Assembly (NCBI RefSeq): GCF_024125425.1
Contig: NZ_JAMXWN010000003.1
Span: 205,049-269,048 of the forward strand
Direction: 5' to 3'
Length of the DNA: 64,000 nt
Source of the DNA: Sporolactobacillus kofuensis
GTDB lineage: Bacteria; Bacillota; Bacilli; Bacillales; Sporolactobacillaceae
A program made the translations under genes and the position numbers. Numbering within the stretch: position 1 is the stretch's first letter; each line of letters starts with the position of its first letter. Positions 38,978 through 50,580 of this stretch are shown in pieces. The notes under the pieces were generated by a model. The model was not told where the DNA came from. It saw only the letters and a program-made list of their open reading frames with translations, and did no database searches.

Positions 38978-40366
38978 TTATTTCCCCAAACAAAATTTCG
39001 AGAACAATTCATTGATCAAACGATCGGACACCGTATCTCCAACAATTTCTCCAAGTAAGTCCCAAGTGCGTTTGATGTCGATTTGTGTCATATCAACCGG
39101 CAACCCTTGATCTGCCGCTTCAAGCGCATCATTAATTGCAGAGCGCGCTTGTTTCAGAAGTGCGATATGTCGCGTATTGGAGACATAAGCCTCTGCCCCT
39201 GTTGACACATCTTGACTAAAGAACAGCGAGGCAATCGCTTTTTCTAGTTCATCCAGACCTTTCTCATTAATCATTGAGGTCTTAAGGACGGGCCTTTCAC
39301 CTGCCAGCTGCGCCACTTCATCAATTGATGCTTCGAGCGGCAGATCGGCTTTATTTAATAAGATAATCGCCGGTGTTTTTCCGATCAGTTGAAAAAGTCT
39401 GCGGTCCTCATCGGTTAATTTTTCATTTCCATTAACTAAGAGCAAGATAAGTTCTGCTGACTGAAGCAATTCCTTTGAACGGGTTACACCGATCTTTTCA
39501 ACAATATCATCCGTCTCTCTGATCCCGGCTGTGTCAATAAGTTTCAATGGCACGCCGCGAACATTGACATATTCCTCAATCACGTCACGTGTTGTTCCGG
39601 GAACATTCGTGACAATCGCTTTGGATTCATGAACAAGCTGATTGAGCAGCGAGGATTTTCCAACATTAGGGCGCCCAACGATCACGGTTGATAACCCTTC
39701 TCGCAAAATTTTTCCTTGTCGTGCCGTAGATAAAATCCTGTCGATCTGTTGCCGCACTTCTGACGCTTTTTCATGAAGAATATTATTTGTCATCACTTCA
39801 GCATCGTCATATTCCGGATAATCGATATTTACTTCTACCGCAGCGAGAATTTCAAGCAATCGATCCCTCAGTTTCCGAATCAATATCGAAAGTTTACCTT
39901 CCATTTGACTCATCGCGACGTTCATTGCCTGATCAGTTTTTGCACGAATAAGATCCATCACGGCCTCAGCCTGAGAAAGATCAATTCTGCCATTTAAAAA
40001 AGCGCGTTTCGTGAACTCTCCCGGCTCTGCTAATCGGACATTTTGGTCCAATACCAGTTCAAGCACACGATGAACACTCGTTAAACCACCATGGCAATTA
40101 ATTTCCACGACATCTTCACGAGTAAATGTCTTTGGTTTTCTCATTACGGAAACCATCACTTCTTCAACCGATTGACCCTCTTGAGGATCAACAATTTTTC
40201 CGTAATGAATGGTATGACTATGAACCTCACTTAGGGATTTACTGCCCTGAAATAAACGGTCAGCTGCAGAAATGGCATCCGGTCCGCTCAATCGAACAAT
40301 ACTGATAGCACCTTCACCCACTGGGGTCGAGATCGCGGCAATTGTATCATAATCCAATTTTATCAC
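38978..40366 (-). CDS. mnmE: tRNA modification GTPase MnmE (TrmE)
   Basis: 462 residues: N-terminal THF-binding domain (1-120), helical domain with an inserted G domain (G1 [12 protein letters not shown]3 DTAGIRET; G4 NKADL) and the C-terminal FCLGK with the functional Cys. It is the potassium-activated GTPase partner of MnmG. Confidence 0.97.
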   Translation of the reverse strand: MIKLDYDTIAAISTPVGEGAISIVRLSGPDAISAADRLFQGSKSLSEVHSHTIHYGKIVDPQEGQSVEEVMVSVMRKPKTFTREDVVEINCHGGLTSVHRVLELVLDQNVRLAEPGEFTKRAFLNGRIDLSQAEAVMDLIRAKTDQAMNVAMSQMEGKLSILIRKLRDRLLEILAAVEVNIDYPEYDDAEVMTNNILHEKASEVRQQIDRILSTARQGKILREGLSTVIVGRPNVGKSSLLNQLVHESKAIVTNVPGTTRDVIEEYVNVRGVPLKLIDTAGIRETDDIVEKIGVTRSKELLQSAELILLLVNGNEKLTDEDRRLFQLIGKTPAIILLNKADLPLEASIDEVAQLAGERPVLKTSMINEKGLDELEKAIASLFFSQDVSTGAEAYVSNTRHIALLKQARSAINDALEAADQGLPVDMTQIDIKRTWDLLGEIVGDTVSDRLINELFSKFCLGK

Positions 40367-40582
40367 CTCTTTCTATTTTCGTCTTTTTCAAACACTGTCC
40401 TTCATTAATGGACACAGAACACCGAATTTATCAGAAAGTTCCCTTCAAACGGGAACGGGGTTAGCAAAAGGTAAACTTTTTCAAAGTCTATCATACATTA
40501 TTTTTTCGCCAAATGAAAAATGGAAGTTATTTGAGATACTCAAAAAATGATGCAAAATGCGCCTAAAGTGGAAGAAGCTTTT

Positions 40583-40615
40583 AATATGAAAAGAAGCCCG
40601 CGATTTGCGTGCTTC
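40583..40615 (-). terminator. Intrinsic terminator of the rnpA-jag operon
   Basis: GAAGCCCGC (40593-40601) pairs with GCGTGCTTC (40607-40615) with one wobble; TTTTCATATT follows on the minus strand. Confidence 0.75.
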
Positions 40616-40637
40616 CTTCATTTCATCCATTTATTGA

Positions 40638-41258
40638 TTAGGAACGCGGCGCAACAATTAAATAACGCCTGGGTTCATCACCCTTTGAATAGGTCTGGAT
40701 CTTTTGATTTCGGGACAAAGCATGATGGACGATTTTTCGTTCAAAAGCAGGCATAGGCTCAAATCGGTACGGGCGACCGCTTCTGACTGTCTTATCTGCG
40801 ATACGCTGAGCAAGTTCAACCAACGCTTTTTTTCTGGCTGCACGATAGTTTTCAGCATCAAGGAAAAAGCTTAAATGATGTTCAGACAAACTGTTCACCA
40901 TGCGCTCCGCTAAAAACTGCAAAGCATTCAATGTTTTTCCGTGTTTTCCGATCAGTAGCGCAGCATCGTGTCCGACCAAACGGCATCGGCAAACACGCGC
41001 ATTGCGTTCTTCAACCTGAATATGGACAGACAATCCACTCTGCTTAATGATTTCTGTTAAATAATCGACACCACTATCAAAAAATGTTTTATTGAGCATA
41101 ACTTTGACCAGTGCTTTTTTTGCACCAATGCCAAAGAAACCGGATCTAGGTGCTTCAACGACCTGAACAGTCACCTGTTCGACGGTCGCGTTTAACTCTT
41201 TGAGGGCGATGGATACCGCATCTGCAACCGTCTTTCCATACTTGGTTACTTCCCTCAC
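40638..41258 (-). CDS. jag: RNA-binding protein Jag/KhpB
   Basis: 206 residues, start GTG overlapping the yidC stop (GTGA). An N-terminal Jag domain (1-50, TKYGKTVADAVSIALKEL), a KH domain (about 75-150, GKHGKTLNALQFLAE) and an R3H domain (about 150-206, FEPMPAFERKIVHHAL). KhpB-type proteins bind many RNAs and affect cell elongation; in B. subtilis it is the SpoIIIJ-associated protein. Confidence 0.96.
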   Translation of the reverse strand: MREVTKYGKTVADAVSIALKELNATVEQVTVQVVEAPRSGFFGIGAKKALVKVMLNKTFFDSGVDYLTEIIKQSGLSVHIQVEERNARVCRCRLVGHDAALLIGKHGKTLNALQFLAERMVNSLSEHHLSFFLDAENYRAARKKALVELAQRIADKTVRSGRPYRFEPMPAFERKIVHHALSRNQKIQTYSKGDEPRRYLIVAPRS

Positions 41259-42034
41259 TTCTGCTTAGCGCCTCCCGCTGGCTGTTGTGCTTTATTATCG
41301 TCATGTTTTTCATAAATAATATAGGTTTGGAAAATCATAAAAATATTTCCGACAACCCAATAAAGAGCCAATGCTGATGGAAAATAAAATGCCGGAACAG
41401 CAATCATTATTGGGAACACATACATCATCATGGCCATTTGTGGGTTTGTATTCCCCATTCTGCCCATCATAATCTTCTGCTGCAAGAAGGTCGTTGCAGC
41501 CGCAATGATCGGTAAAATATAAAAAGGATCTGAATTTCCAAGCTGAAACCACAAGAACGATTGTGCTTTGATTTCCTGTGTTCTCATAATTGCCTGATAA
41601 AATGCAAATAAGATCGGCATCTGAACCAAGATTGGAAGGCAACCTGCAAGTGGATTAACCTTATTTTCTTGGAAGAGCTTCATCTGCGCTTCTTGAAGTT
41701 TCTTTTGAGTATTTTGATCTTTGGAACTGTACTTTGCTTGTAGTTCTTTAATTTTCGGTTGGAGATCTTGCATCGCTTGAGAACTCTTGACTTGCTTCGC
41801 CATCAATGGCATCAGCACCAGTCGAACAATGATCGTCGTTACAATAATTGCAAGCCCATAGCTATTCCAGAGCGTTTTTGCAACAAAAATGATAAATTCA
41901 GATAAAGGATAAACAAACCATCTGCTCCAAATTCCTGTACTCTGCGCATTTATTGGTTCATTTACATTCGCACAACCTGCCATTATTACGGTCAAAAGAA
42001 TCAGCGAACCGATGGCCAACATTTTTTTCCTCAA
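41255..42034 (-). CDS. yidC: Membrane protein insertase YidC1/SpoIIIJ
   Basis: 259 residues. A lipoprotein signal with lipobox IMAGC (Cys21) starts the protein, followed by the 60KD_IMP core with five helices (about 55-240): IIVTTIIVRLVLMPLM, PLAGCLPILVQMPILFAFY, ALYWVVGN. It inserts membrane proteins alone or with Sec; SpoIIIJ is the form needed for sigma-G activation in B. subtilis. Confidence 0.96.
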   Translation of the reverse strand: MRKKMLAIGSLILLTVIMAGCANVNEPINAQSTGIWSRWFVYPLSEFIIFVAKTLWNSYGLAIIVTTIIVRLVLMPLMAKQVKSSQAMQDLQPKIKELQAKYSSKDQNTQKKLQEAQMKLFQENKVNPLAGCLPILVQMPILFAFYQAIMRTQEIKAQSFLWFQLGNSDPFYILPIIAAATTFLQQKIMMGRMGNTNPQMAMMMYVFPIMIAVPAFYFPSALALYWVVGNIFMIFQTYIIYEKHDDNKAQQPAGGAKQK

Positions 42035-42038
42035 AACA

Positions 42039-42308
42039 CTACCTCCTCGAACAATCCGAACGATGCCTGAACATGCCCGTCTTTTTATGTGTACATTTTT
42101 CTGGAACAGGATCTATCCCTCCAGGATGAAAAGGCTGACATTTTAATAGACGTTTGACTGTTAGCCACCCTCCTTTGATCACACCAAATCGAGTGAATGC
42201 TTCTACGGCATACTGAGAACAGGTCGGATAAAAACGACAAGTCGGTGGTGTGTATGGAGAAATGAATTTTTGGTACAAACGAATAATAAAAATCAACAGA
42301 TATTTCAT
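42039..42308 (-). CDS. yidD: Membrane protein insertion efficiency factor YidD
   Basis: 89 residues with the DUF37 signature [20 protein letters not shown] and [11 protein letters not shown]. It overlaps rnpA by 4 bases and precedes yidC, the usual order rpmH-rnpA-yidD-yidC. Confidence 0.95.
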   Translation of the reverse strand: MKYLLIFIIRLYQKFISPYTPPTCRFYPTCSQYAVEAFTRFGVIKGGWLTVKRLLKCQPFHPGGIDPVPEKCTHKKTGMFRHRSDCSRR

Positions 42309-42667
42309 CTCTGTAATTCCCTGCGGACAGTGGCAAGAACATGTGCCTTCTTCAGAACATGCTCTAAGCTCTTCTGCATTTCTACATGAGACATTGTACT
42401 TACCGGCTTGCGAGAAATAATAATGTAATCATTTCCAACCTCAAGCCTGTCCGAAAACTCACGAAAAATAGCTTTAATATATCGTTTAATGTGATTGCGC
42501 ATCACTGCATTACCCATCTTTTTGCTCACAGATAAGCCCAGCCTTGAATAAGGCTGATTCGGCTGATTCAGCACGTAGACGACAAATTGTCTGTTTGCAA
42601 AAGATTTGCCGTCTTTGAAGACGACCTGAAAATCCTGGTTTTTCTTTAATCGTTTTAATGTCTTCAT
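42305..42667 (-). CDS. rnpA: Ribonuclease P protein component
   Basis: 120 residues, basic, with the RNR motif region [21 protein letters not shown]. It supports the RNase P ribozyme in 5' maturation of tRNA. It is separated from rpmH by an unusually long spacer. Confidence 0.97.
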   Translation of the reverse strand: MKTLKRLKKNQDFQVVFKDGKSFANRQFVVYVLNQPNQPYSRLGLSVSKKMGNAVMRNHIKRYIKAIFREFSDRLEVGNDYIIISRKPVSTMSHVEMQKSLEHVLKKAHVLATVRRELQR

Positions 42668-43117
42668 TTTGTCCCTCCATGGGACGTCTCAACTTGAGTT
42701 CGTATTTAGCAATACCGTGTTTCGTAAAAAAGCCCTGCTGCTTTCTCGTCATTCCAAACTTTTCTTTCAATCATTCTACTTTTCAGTATAAAGATTAGGA
42801 TTGGAATAACAAGGCTTTCCTCTTTGAAAATTGCATAAGCCAATACTTTTACACTCTGTTTCATAAGCAGGCAACCCTTTTGGTACTCACCCGACCCATG
42901 ATACTCAATTCTGCCGACGTTTAATCATTGTCAATTCATATCGTTTTACATTTTAAAAAAATGAAACGCTCTTTATCCCAATAAGAAAGGTATAAGATTA
43001 CTTTGCTTCATTAACCTCTAGAAAAATGAAGTCAACGATGCACTTATAACATTTTCCCCAAATTTTCTAAATATCCTTTAATCGTATAAAAAAACCACTG
43101 CTGGTCACACAGTGGCT
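42668..43117. other. Long spacer between rpmH and rnpA
   Basis: 450 bases, far longer than the short rpmH-rnpA gap common in Bacillus. It holds the rpmH terminator (43095-43115). A TTGACA-like -35 on the minus strand (42929-42934) could belong to a separate rnpA promoter. A 51-codon minus-strand frame beginning near 42866 (starting MKQSVKVLAYAIFKEE) has only a weak upstream AAGGG; I do not call it a gene. Confidence 0.45.
43089..43115 (-). terminator. Intrinsic terminator of rpmH
   Basis: CCACTG (43095-43100) pairs with CAGTGG (43110-43115); seven T residues follow on the minus strand. Confidence 0.8.
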
Positions 43118-43252
43118 TTATGCTGATAGAACTTTTCTTCCCTTGCGACGACGAGCAGCGAGTACCTTGCGGCCATTTGCTGTTGCCATCCGCGCGCGGA
43201 AGCCGTGAACTTTTTTCCTCTTACGGTTATTCGGTTGAAAAGTACGTTTCAA
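43118..43252 (-). CDS. rpmH: 50S ribosomal protein L34
   Basis: 44 residues, reading [20 protein letters not shown] at the start and ending in [14 protein letters not shown]. The start is a TTG preceded by GGGAGGTG at 6 bases. It is too short for most gene scans but unmistakable. L34 lies in the 50S subunit. Divergent from dnaA across oriC. Confidence 0.98.
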   Translation of the reverse strand: MKRTFQPNNRKRKKVHGFRARMATANGRKVLAARRRKGRKVLSA

Positions 43253-44126
43253 TTGATACACCTCCCAGCGGCATAGAATTAGGATTGCCGACAAATCAAA
43301 TGTTATATCGCGAAATTCATCATTCGCTTACTCTATCCATTTAGCCGATCTGTCAAAATACCACAATAAGAATCGAAAACATCAGTAAAATTGCTCACTC
43401 ATGAATTTCTTTTCTTATCTTTGTTCAGCCCCAAAATTCATCGGCTTTAATTCCAAAACCAGTCTGACTTATTATAAATAGTTCCCTTTGAAAAGTCAAT
43501 CCTATCCCCTGCTTCAATCTATTCAGCTTGCCTGTGGATTATTTTTCAACAGGATTCGTTTTTCCACACTGTTTATCGACAATTTTTTCACAAATTGACC
43601 CCCTGTGAATAACTGTTCTGTGCATAAAGATATCCACTGTGGATAACATTTGTCGATCATTGCTTTAAAAGCGAATATTTGATATGATCATAGTGCATTT
43701 ATTTAGGTGAGCGAAGTTGTACACAGAAAGTTTTCCACGGCTTGTGGATCGTTCTGTGTACATTTATTAACACCTGTGATTCATAGTTATCCACAACATA
43801 TGCACCTTGTTGATAACTTTGCTACTATGCGATTACACTGTCTCCTATCTGCCTATGCTGTTTGTGGATAAAAATCGTATTGATAAATTGTGAATCTGTT
43901 CAAGAACTGAACGACAAGATTGCTTGTATGAAAATTCCTGATTGAATCTTGCCCCATAGAATAATGAGAGAAGCCGGAAGCATGCTTTTCGCACTGCTCG
44001 GCGTCTTTGTGTTTGTTATTTTTTGTCTTTTTAACGGACGCTCACACATTTGCTCATTTACCCGAAGGCTAAGGCTGGTTAGGTTTTCATCGTACTTATG
44101 CAACTTTTGAGGAGGGTAGCCCCACT
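43253..44126. other. oriC: Origin of replication, part 1 (rpmH-dnaA region)
   Basis: 874 bases, AT-rich, with many DnaA boxes. Exact TTATCCACA sites: 43787-43795 (plus), 43638-43646 and 43863-43871 (minus). One-mismatch sites: 43533-43541, 43573-43581, 43604-43612 and 43808-43816. Weaker ones include 43717-43725. This equals the incA/incB part of the B. subtilis origin and contains the dnaA promoter, so DnaA probably represses its own gene here. The stretch 43900-44110 next to dnaA has no boxes I would call and should hold the leader. Confidence 0.9.
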
Positions 44127-45551
44127 TTGAACAACCTTCAAGAGATATGGAAACAGACTTTGGACATTATTAAGAAGAAATTGAGTAAGCCAAGTTTTGA
44201 AACCTGGTTAAAAGAAACGCGCGCTCAATCAATTAATGGTCAAATGATGGTTGTTAGTGTGCCTAACGAATTTTCACGTGATTGGCTTGAGGAACACTAT
44301 GCAAAACTCATTTCCGATATTCTTTACGAGATCACAGGATCCCGTTATCATGTCCAATTTGTCATTCCAAATAAAAATTCCGACAATGATGCCGCGCCTG
44401 CTGCAGCAAATAATGGAAAGAGTGATGGAATGCATTTCAGTCCGCAAAATGCCCAGAATGAGAACTACGGGAGCATGAATCAGCGAAACCGGCATCGCGT
44501 TGAAGAATTGAATAATAGCATGTTAAATTCAAAGAACACCTTTGAAACATTTGTAATTGGTTCTGGGAATCGTTTCGCTCATGCAGCGTCGCTTGCGGTT
44601 GCCGAGGCACCGGCGAAAGCTTACAATCCTTTATTCATCTATGGTGGCGTTGGGCTAGGAAAAACACACCTCATGCACGCAATTGGACACTATGTCATTG
44701 AACATAATCCTTCAGCACGCGTTGTTTATCTCTCCTCGGAAAAATTCACGAATGAATTTATTAATTCCATCCGAGATAACAAAACAGTTGAATTTCGCAA
44801 CAAATATCGGAGTGTTGATGTATTGTTAATTGACGATATTCAGTTTCTTGCGGGGAAGGAACAAACACAGGAAGAATTTTTTCACACTTTTAACGCGCTT
44901 CACGAAGAATACAAGCAAATCGTCATTTCAAGCGACCGTCCGCCAAAAGAAATACCAACACTAGAGGATCGGTTGCGCTCGCGTTTTGAATGGGGACTAA
45001 TAACAGATATTACACCTCCTGATCTGGAAACCCGTATCGCAATTCTGCGTAAAAAAGCTAAGGCTGAGGGACTGGATATTCCGAACGAGGTCATGATCTA
45101 TATTGCCAATCAAATTGACACCAATATTCGAGAGTTGGAAGGCGCATTGATTCGAGTGATCGCCTTCTCATCACTGAATAATCAAGATATTAATGTCGAT
45201 TTGGCTGCAGAAGCGCTGAAGGACATTATCCCGTCAGCAAGACCAAAAACCATTACGATTCAGGATATTCAGATCGCTGTTGGAGAGGAATATCATTTGA
45301 AGCTAGAGGATTTTGCCGCCAAAAAAAGAACAAAATCGATCGCATTCCCAAGACAGATTGCCATGTATCTTGCAAGGGAACTTACCGATTCGTCGCTGCC
45401 GAAAATCGGCGAAGAATTCGGGGGAAGAGACCATACAACAGTCATCCATGCTCATGAAAAAATTACAAAGCAATTATCGGTTGACCGTGATCTTCAAAAA
45501 AAGGTGAATGCACTCATTGATCAACTCAAGGCGCCGATGAAGACTCAGTAA
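44127..45551 (+). CDS. dnaA: Chromosomal replication initiator DnaA
   Basis: 474 residues, start TTG behind GAGGAGGG. Domain I (1-80, [20 protein letters not shown]) binds partners; domain II is an Asn/Ala-rich linker (about 85-130); domain III is AAA+ with Walker [16 protein letters not shown], Walker B LLIDDIQF and the sensor regions; domain IV has the DNA-binding signature [11 protein letters not shown]. It opens oriC. Confidence 0.98.
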   Translation: MNNLQEIWKQTLDIIKKKLSKPSFETWLKETRAQSINGQMMVVSVPNEFSRDWLEEHYAKLISDILYEITGSRYHVQFVIPNKNSDNDAAPAAANNGKSDGMHFSPQNAQNENYGSMNQRNRHRVEELNNSMLNSKNTFETFVIGSGNRFAHAASLAVAEAPAKAYNPLFIYGGVGLGKTHLMHAIGHYVIEHNPSARVVYLSSEKFTNEFINSIRDNKTVEFRNKYRSVDVLLIDDIQFLAGKEQTQEEFFHTFNALHEEYKQIVISSDRPPKEIPTLEDRLRSRFEWGLITDITPPDLETRIAILRKKAKAEGLDIPNEVMIYIANQIDTNIRELEGALIRVIAFSSLNNQDINVDLAAEALKDIIPSARPKTITIQDIQIAVGEEYHLKLEDFAAKKRTKSIAFPRQIAMYLARELTDSSLPKIGEEFGGRDHTTVIHAHEKITKQLSVDRDLQKKVNALIDQLKAPMKTQ

Positions 45552-45581
45552 CAGAACGAACTTATGAAAAATGTATAAACA

Positions 45582-45620
45582 GGGGTGTGTATAATTAGCC
45601 GACACGCCCCCAATTTTATT
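45582..45620 (+). terminator. Probable dnaA terminator hairpin
   Basis: GGGGTGTG (45582-45589) pairs with CACGCCCC (45603-45610) with one wobble; CAATTTTATT follows. It abuts the second DnaA-box group. Confidence 0.55.
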
Positions 45621-45745
45621 CACAACTTATCAACATGTGGATAAACCATTTCTCGTAGTCTTCTCCTACTTACTAACATATTCACAGGCCCTACTATTAT
45701 GATTACTATTTTTAATTCTTTAAAATAATATTTGGAGGCAACAAA
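45616..45745. other. oriC: Origin of replication, part 2 with unwinding region
   Basis: Between dnaA and dnaN lie TTATTCACA (45616-45624), TTATCAACA (45627-45635) and an exact box on the minus strand (45636-45644), nearly contiguous. About 15 bases on, CTTCTCCTACTTACTAAC (about 45660-45677) reads on the other strand as a run of GA-containing triplets like a DnaA-trio, and then a strongly AT-rich stretch (45690-45740) follows. This is the order boxes-trio-AT region of the Bacillus unwinding site. Confidence 0.75.
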
Positions 45746-45746
45746 C

Positions 45747-46928
45747 ATGCAAGGAACGCAAGAATCAAATCCCAATGCAGCGCTCGCAATGGAATGTACG
45801 GTACAAAAAGAAAAACTTGCTGACGCAGTTAATCGTGTCATGAAAGCAATTTCTTCTAAGACAACAATTCCTATACTTACTGGTGTGAAAATTACTGCTG
45901 GTATGGATGGTATTACATTAACAGGAAGTAACTCAGATATTTCGATTAAATCTTTTATCCCAGTAGAAGAAGACGGAAACGAAAATGCTGTCATCATGAC
46001 AACGGGACAAATTGTTCTGCCTTCACGCCTTTTTTCTGAACTTGTTCGCAAACTTCCGGATGAAGATATCCATATTGAAGTGGATAGCAGGATGATTACA
46101 AAAATTACTTCTGGTAACAGTGAGTTTAGTTTGAATGGACTTGATCCGGAAGAGTATCCGAACCTTCCCATTATTAATGAGAACGACGTATTTAGAATTC
46201 GTAAAGATCTGCTCAAGGATTTGATTAAGCAAACCGTCTATGCTGTATCCGTTACAGAAACACGTCCGGTATTAACCGGTGTGAAATGGATCGTTGAAGG
46301 GAATACTTTATCTTGTGTAGCAACAGACAGCCATCGTCTCGCACAACGTTCAGTTACTGTCGAAAAGGCAGAGGATTCTGAAGCGCATACTTTGGTCATT
46401 CCGGGAGCGAGCTTAAATGAGCTTTCAAAAATTCTCGATGACGATGATGAGCAGATGGTTGATATTGTCATGACTGCCAACCAAATATTATTTAAGAGTC
46501 AGAATGTCCAGTTCTACTCACGATTGCTTGATGGAAATTATCCGGATACAAGCCGTCTTATTCCAACGGACAGCAAGACGACTATTGATCTTGGCACAAA
46601 AGCACTTTATCATGCGATTGAGCGTGCCTCACTCCTTGCAAAAGAAGAACGGAACAATGTTGTAAAACTCCGTGCAGAAGGAAACCAGGTAGAAATTTCT
46701 TCACAATCACTTGAACTTGGTCGCGTCTATGAAACCTTAGTAACTGAGAAATTTGAAGGCGAGCCTCTGCGGATTTCCTTTAGTGCGAAATTTATGATGG
46801 ATGCCTTAAGCCGCTTGGATGCACAAAGTGTTCGCATTCATTTTGTCGGTCCAATGCGGCCGATTATTATCCGTCCAATCGGTGATGAAAATATCTTAAT
46901 GCTGATTTTGCCTATTCGGACTTTTTAA
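45747..46928 (+). CDS. dnaN: DNA polymerase III sliding clamp (beta)
   Basis: 393 residues from the ATG at 45747, 8 bases after GGAGG. Three clamp domains are visible. The first 14 residues (MQGTQESNPNAALA) form an extension ahead of the usual start; the later ATG at 45789 has no ribosome-binding site, so the extension is probably translated. The C-terminus ends in the conserved LILPIRTF. Confidence 0.97.
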   Translation: MQGTQESNPNAALAMECTVQKEKLADAVNRVMKAISSKTTIPILTGVKITAGMDGITLTGSNSDISIKSFIPVEEDGNENAVIMTTGQIVLPSRLFSELVRKLPDEDIHIEVDSRMITKITSGNSEFSLNGLDPEEYPNLPIINENDVFRIRKDLLKDLIKQTVYAVSVTETRPVLTGVKWIVEGNTLSCVATDSHRLAQRSVTVEKAEDSEAHTLVIPGASLNELSKILDDDDEQMVDIVMTANQILFKSQNVQFYSRLLDGNYPDTSRLIPTDSKTTIDLGTKALYHAIERASLLAKEERNNVVKLRAEGNQVEISSQSLELGRVYETLVTEKFEGEPLRISFSAKFMMDALSRLDAQSVRIHFVGPMRPIIIRPIGDENILMLILPIRTF

Positions 46929-47070
46929 CAGAAACGATCCGTTAGCATTTGGTGTACATGCAACTAAGGATTGATCTATGCAAAGTATTCTTTAGAAAAA
47001 ATCAGAATCCTGTCCTCATTCTATGCCATAGACCACGATCTATGACTGATGATGGAGAAAAGAGGCAACG

Positions 47071-47292
47071 ATGAAACAGCTGAACTTGAATAATGGTGAA
47101 TTATTTATAACCTTAGGCCAGTTGCTTAAATATGAGGGTTTAATTCAAACAGGTGGAGAAGCCAAACATTTTCTTTCAGAGAACGAAATTTTTGTTAATG
47201 ACGAACATGAAAATAGGCGCGGGAAAAAACTATATGAAGGGGACCGAATAAAAATTGTTGATTCGGGTGAATTCATAATCAGTCGCCGTTGA
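47071..47292 (+). CDS. yaaA: S4-domain RNA-binding protein YaaA
   Basis: 73 residues, a lone S4 domain ([30 protein letters not shown]). YaaA-like proteins are involved in ribosome assembly in B. subtilis. It precedes recF by 16 bases, as in other Bacillales. Confidence 0.95.
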   Translation: MKQLNLNNGELFITLGQLLKYEGLIQTGGEAKHFLSENEIFVNDEHENRRGKKLYEGDRIKIVDSGEFIISRR

Positions 47293-47308
47293 GGGGAGAC
47301 GCCCCACT

Positions 47309-48427
47309 GTGAAACTTGAAAGTATTGAATTAGCACAGTATAGGAATTATGACAGCTTAGAGCTGTCTTTTTCTGACTCTGTAAACGTTTTTCTTGGTGA
47401 AAATGCCCAAGGAAAAACCAATCTACTTGAAGCGATTTATGTGCTCGCAATTGCCAAGTCTCCAAGGACAACTCATGATAAAGATTTAATCCAATGGGCG
47501 CAGGATTATGGTAAAATAAAAGGTAGAATAACAAAACATGATCAATCGATTCCGCTTGAAATCACTCTGTCATCCAAAGGCAAGAAAGCCAAAGCCAATC
47601 ATTTGGAAAAACGCAAACTCAGTGACTATGTAGGGTTATGTAATGTAGTCATGTTTGCGCCGGAAGATTTGAATTTGGTCAAGGGAAGTCCTTCGGTACG
47701 TCGTCGTTTTATTGATATGGAAATTGGACAAATTGCGCCCGTCTACATCCATAGTTTGGGTGCGTATCAAAAGGTTCTTCAGCAACGAAATGCCTTATTA
47801 AGAGGCGCATCTAGGCATGTGGACAGCACATTACTCGATATTCTTACGGAAAAATTGATTGCACTTGCTGCTGAAATCATTTCTCGCAGACTTGTTTTTG
47901 TTCAGCAACTCAATGCATGGGCATCATCCATTCAGCAAGAAATCAGTAATGGACGGGAAGAACTGTCCATTGTCTATCAATCTTCAGTTCCTGATGTATT
48001 AGAAAATGCCGATTCGTCAAAAATAATACAAGCTTATCAGGCAAGCTATGAGCGGCAAAAGAAAAGGGAAATGGACAGAGGAACAACCCTAATCGGACCA
48101 CATCGCGATGATCTAAGTTTCTTTGTAAATGAGAAAGACGTTCAAGCGTTTGGATCCCAAGGACAGCAGAGAACGACGGCTCTGTCCGTTAAACTGGCAG
48201 AAATTGAGCTTATTAAGCATGAAGTCGGCGAGTACCCTATTCTCTTACTGGATGACGTGCTCAGTGAATTAGATGACATAAGAAAGACACATCTGCTCGG
48301 TGTGTTTAAGCAAAAAGTACAGACGTTTGTGACGACAACATCTGTTGACGGACTGGATCAGAGTCTACTGGAAAGAGCCACACTTTTTCAGATTCATAAG
48401 GGAAAAGTAGAATGCGTAAAGCAGTGA
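47309..48427 (+). CDS. recF: DNA replication and repair protein RecF
   Basis: 372 residues, start GTG after GGGGAG. Walker [16 protein letters not shown] (about 30-44), the ABC-type signature [13 protein letters not shown] and Walker [12 protein letters not shown] identify an SMC-like ATPase. RecF loads RecA at single-strand gaps with RecO and RecR. The usual next gene of B. subtilis, remB/yaaB, is absent. Confidence 0.97.
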   Translation: MKLESIELAQYRNYDSLELSFSDSVNVFLGENAQGKTNLLEAIYVLAIAKSPRTTHDKDLIQWAQDYGKIKGRITKHDQSIPLEITLSSKGKKAKANHLEKRKLSDYVGLCNVVMFAPEDLNLVKGSPSVRRRFIDMEIGQIAPVYIHSLGAYQKVLQQRNALLRGASRHVDSTLLDILTEKLIALAAEIISRRLVFVQQLNAWASSIQQEISNGREELSIVYQSSVPDVLENADSSKIIQAYQASYERQKKREMDRGTTLIGPHRDDLSFFVNEKDVQAFGSQGQQRTTALSVKLAEIELIKHEVGEYPILLLDDVLSELDDIRKTHLLGVFKQKVQTFVTTTSVDGLDQSLLERATLFQIHKGKVECVKQ

Positions 48428-48571
48428 ATAGCAGATAAAAGCAATCTTGCTCATTCATAAGCCTGAAGTTCTATAATGAACTGTGTGAGAAATGATCGAT
48501 TTTTTCGTAGGCAATTCTGTAATCTTAAGGGTTTTATATCGCTACCCTCAAATTCAGATGCTTGCACATGA

Positions 48572-50533
<1,962 letters not shown>

Positions 50534-50580
50534 TGCACAGTGATCGCGAAAATAGTTTGAGTTAGCAAGGAGGAAGCAAA

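Noticed and set aside
42510..42770. 86-codon minus-strand frame overlapping rnpA
   Set aside because: Shares most of its length with rnpA in another frame; no family likeness.
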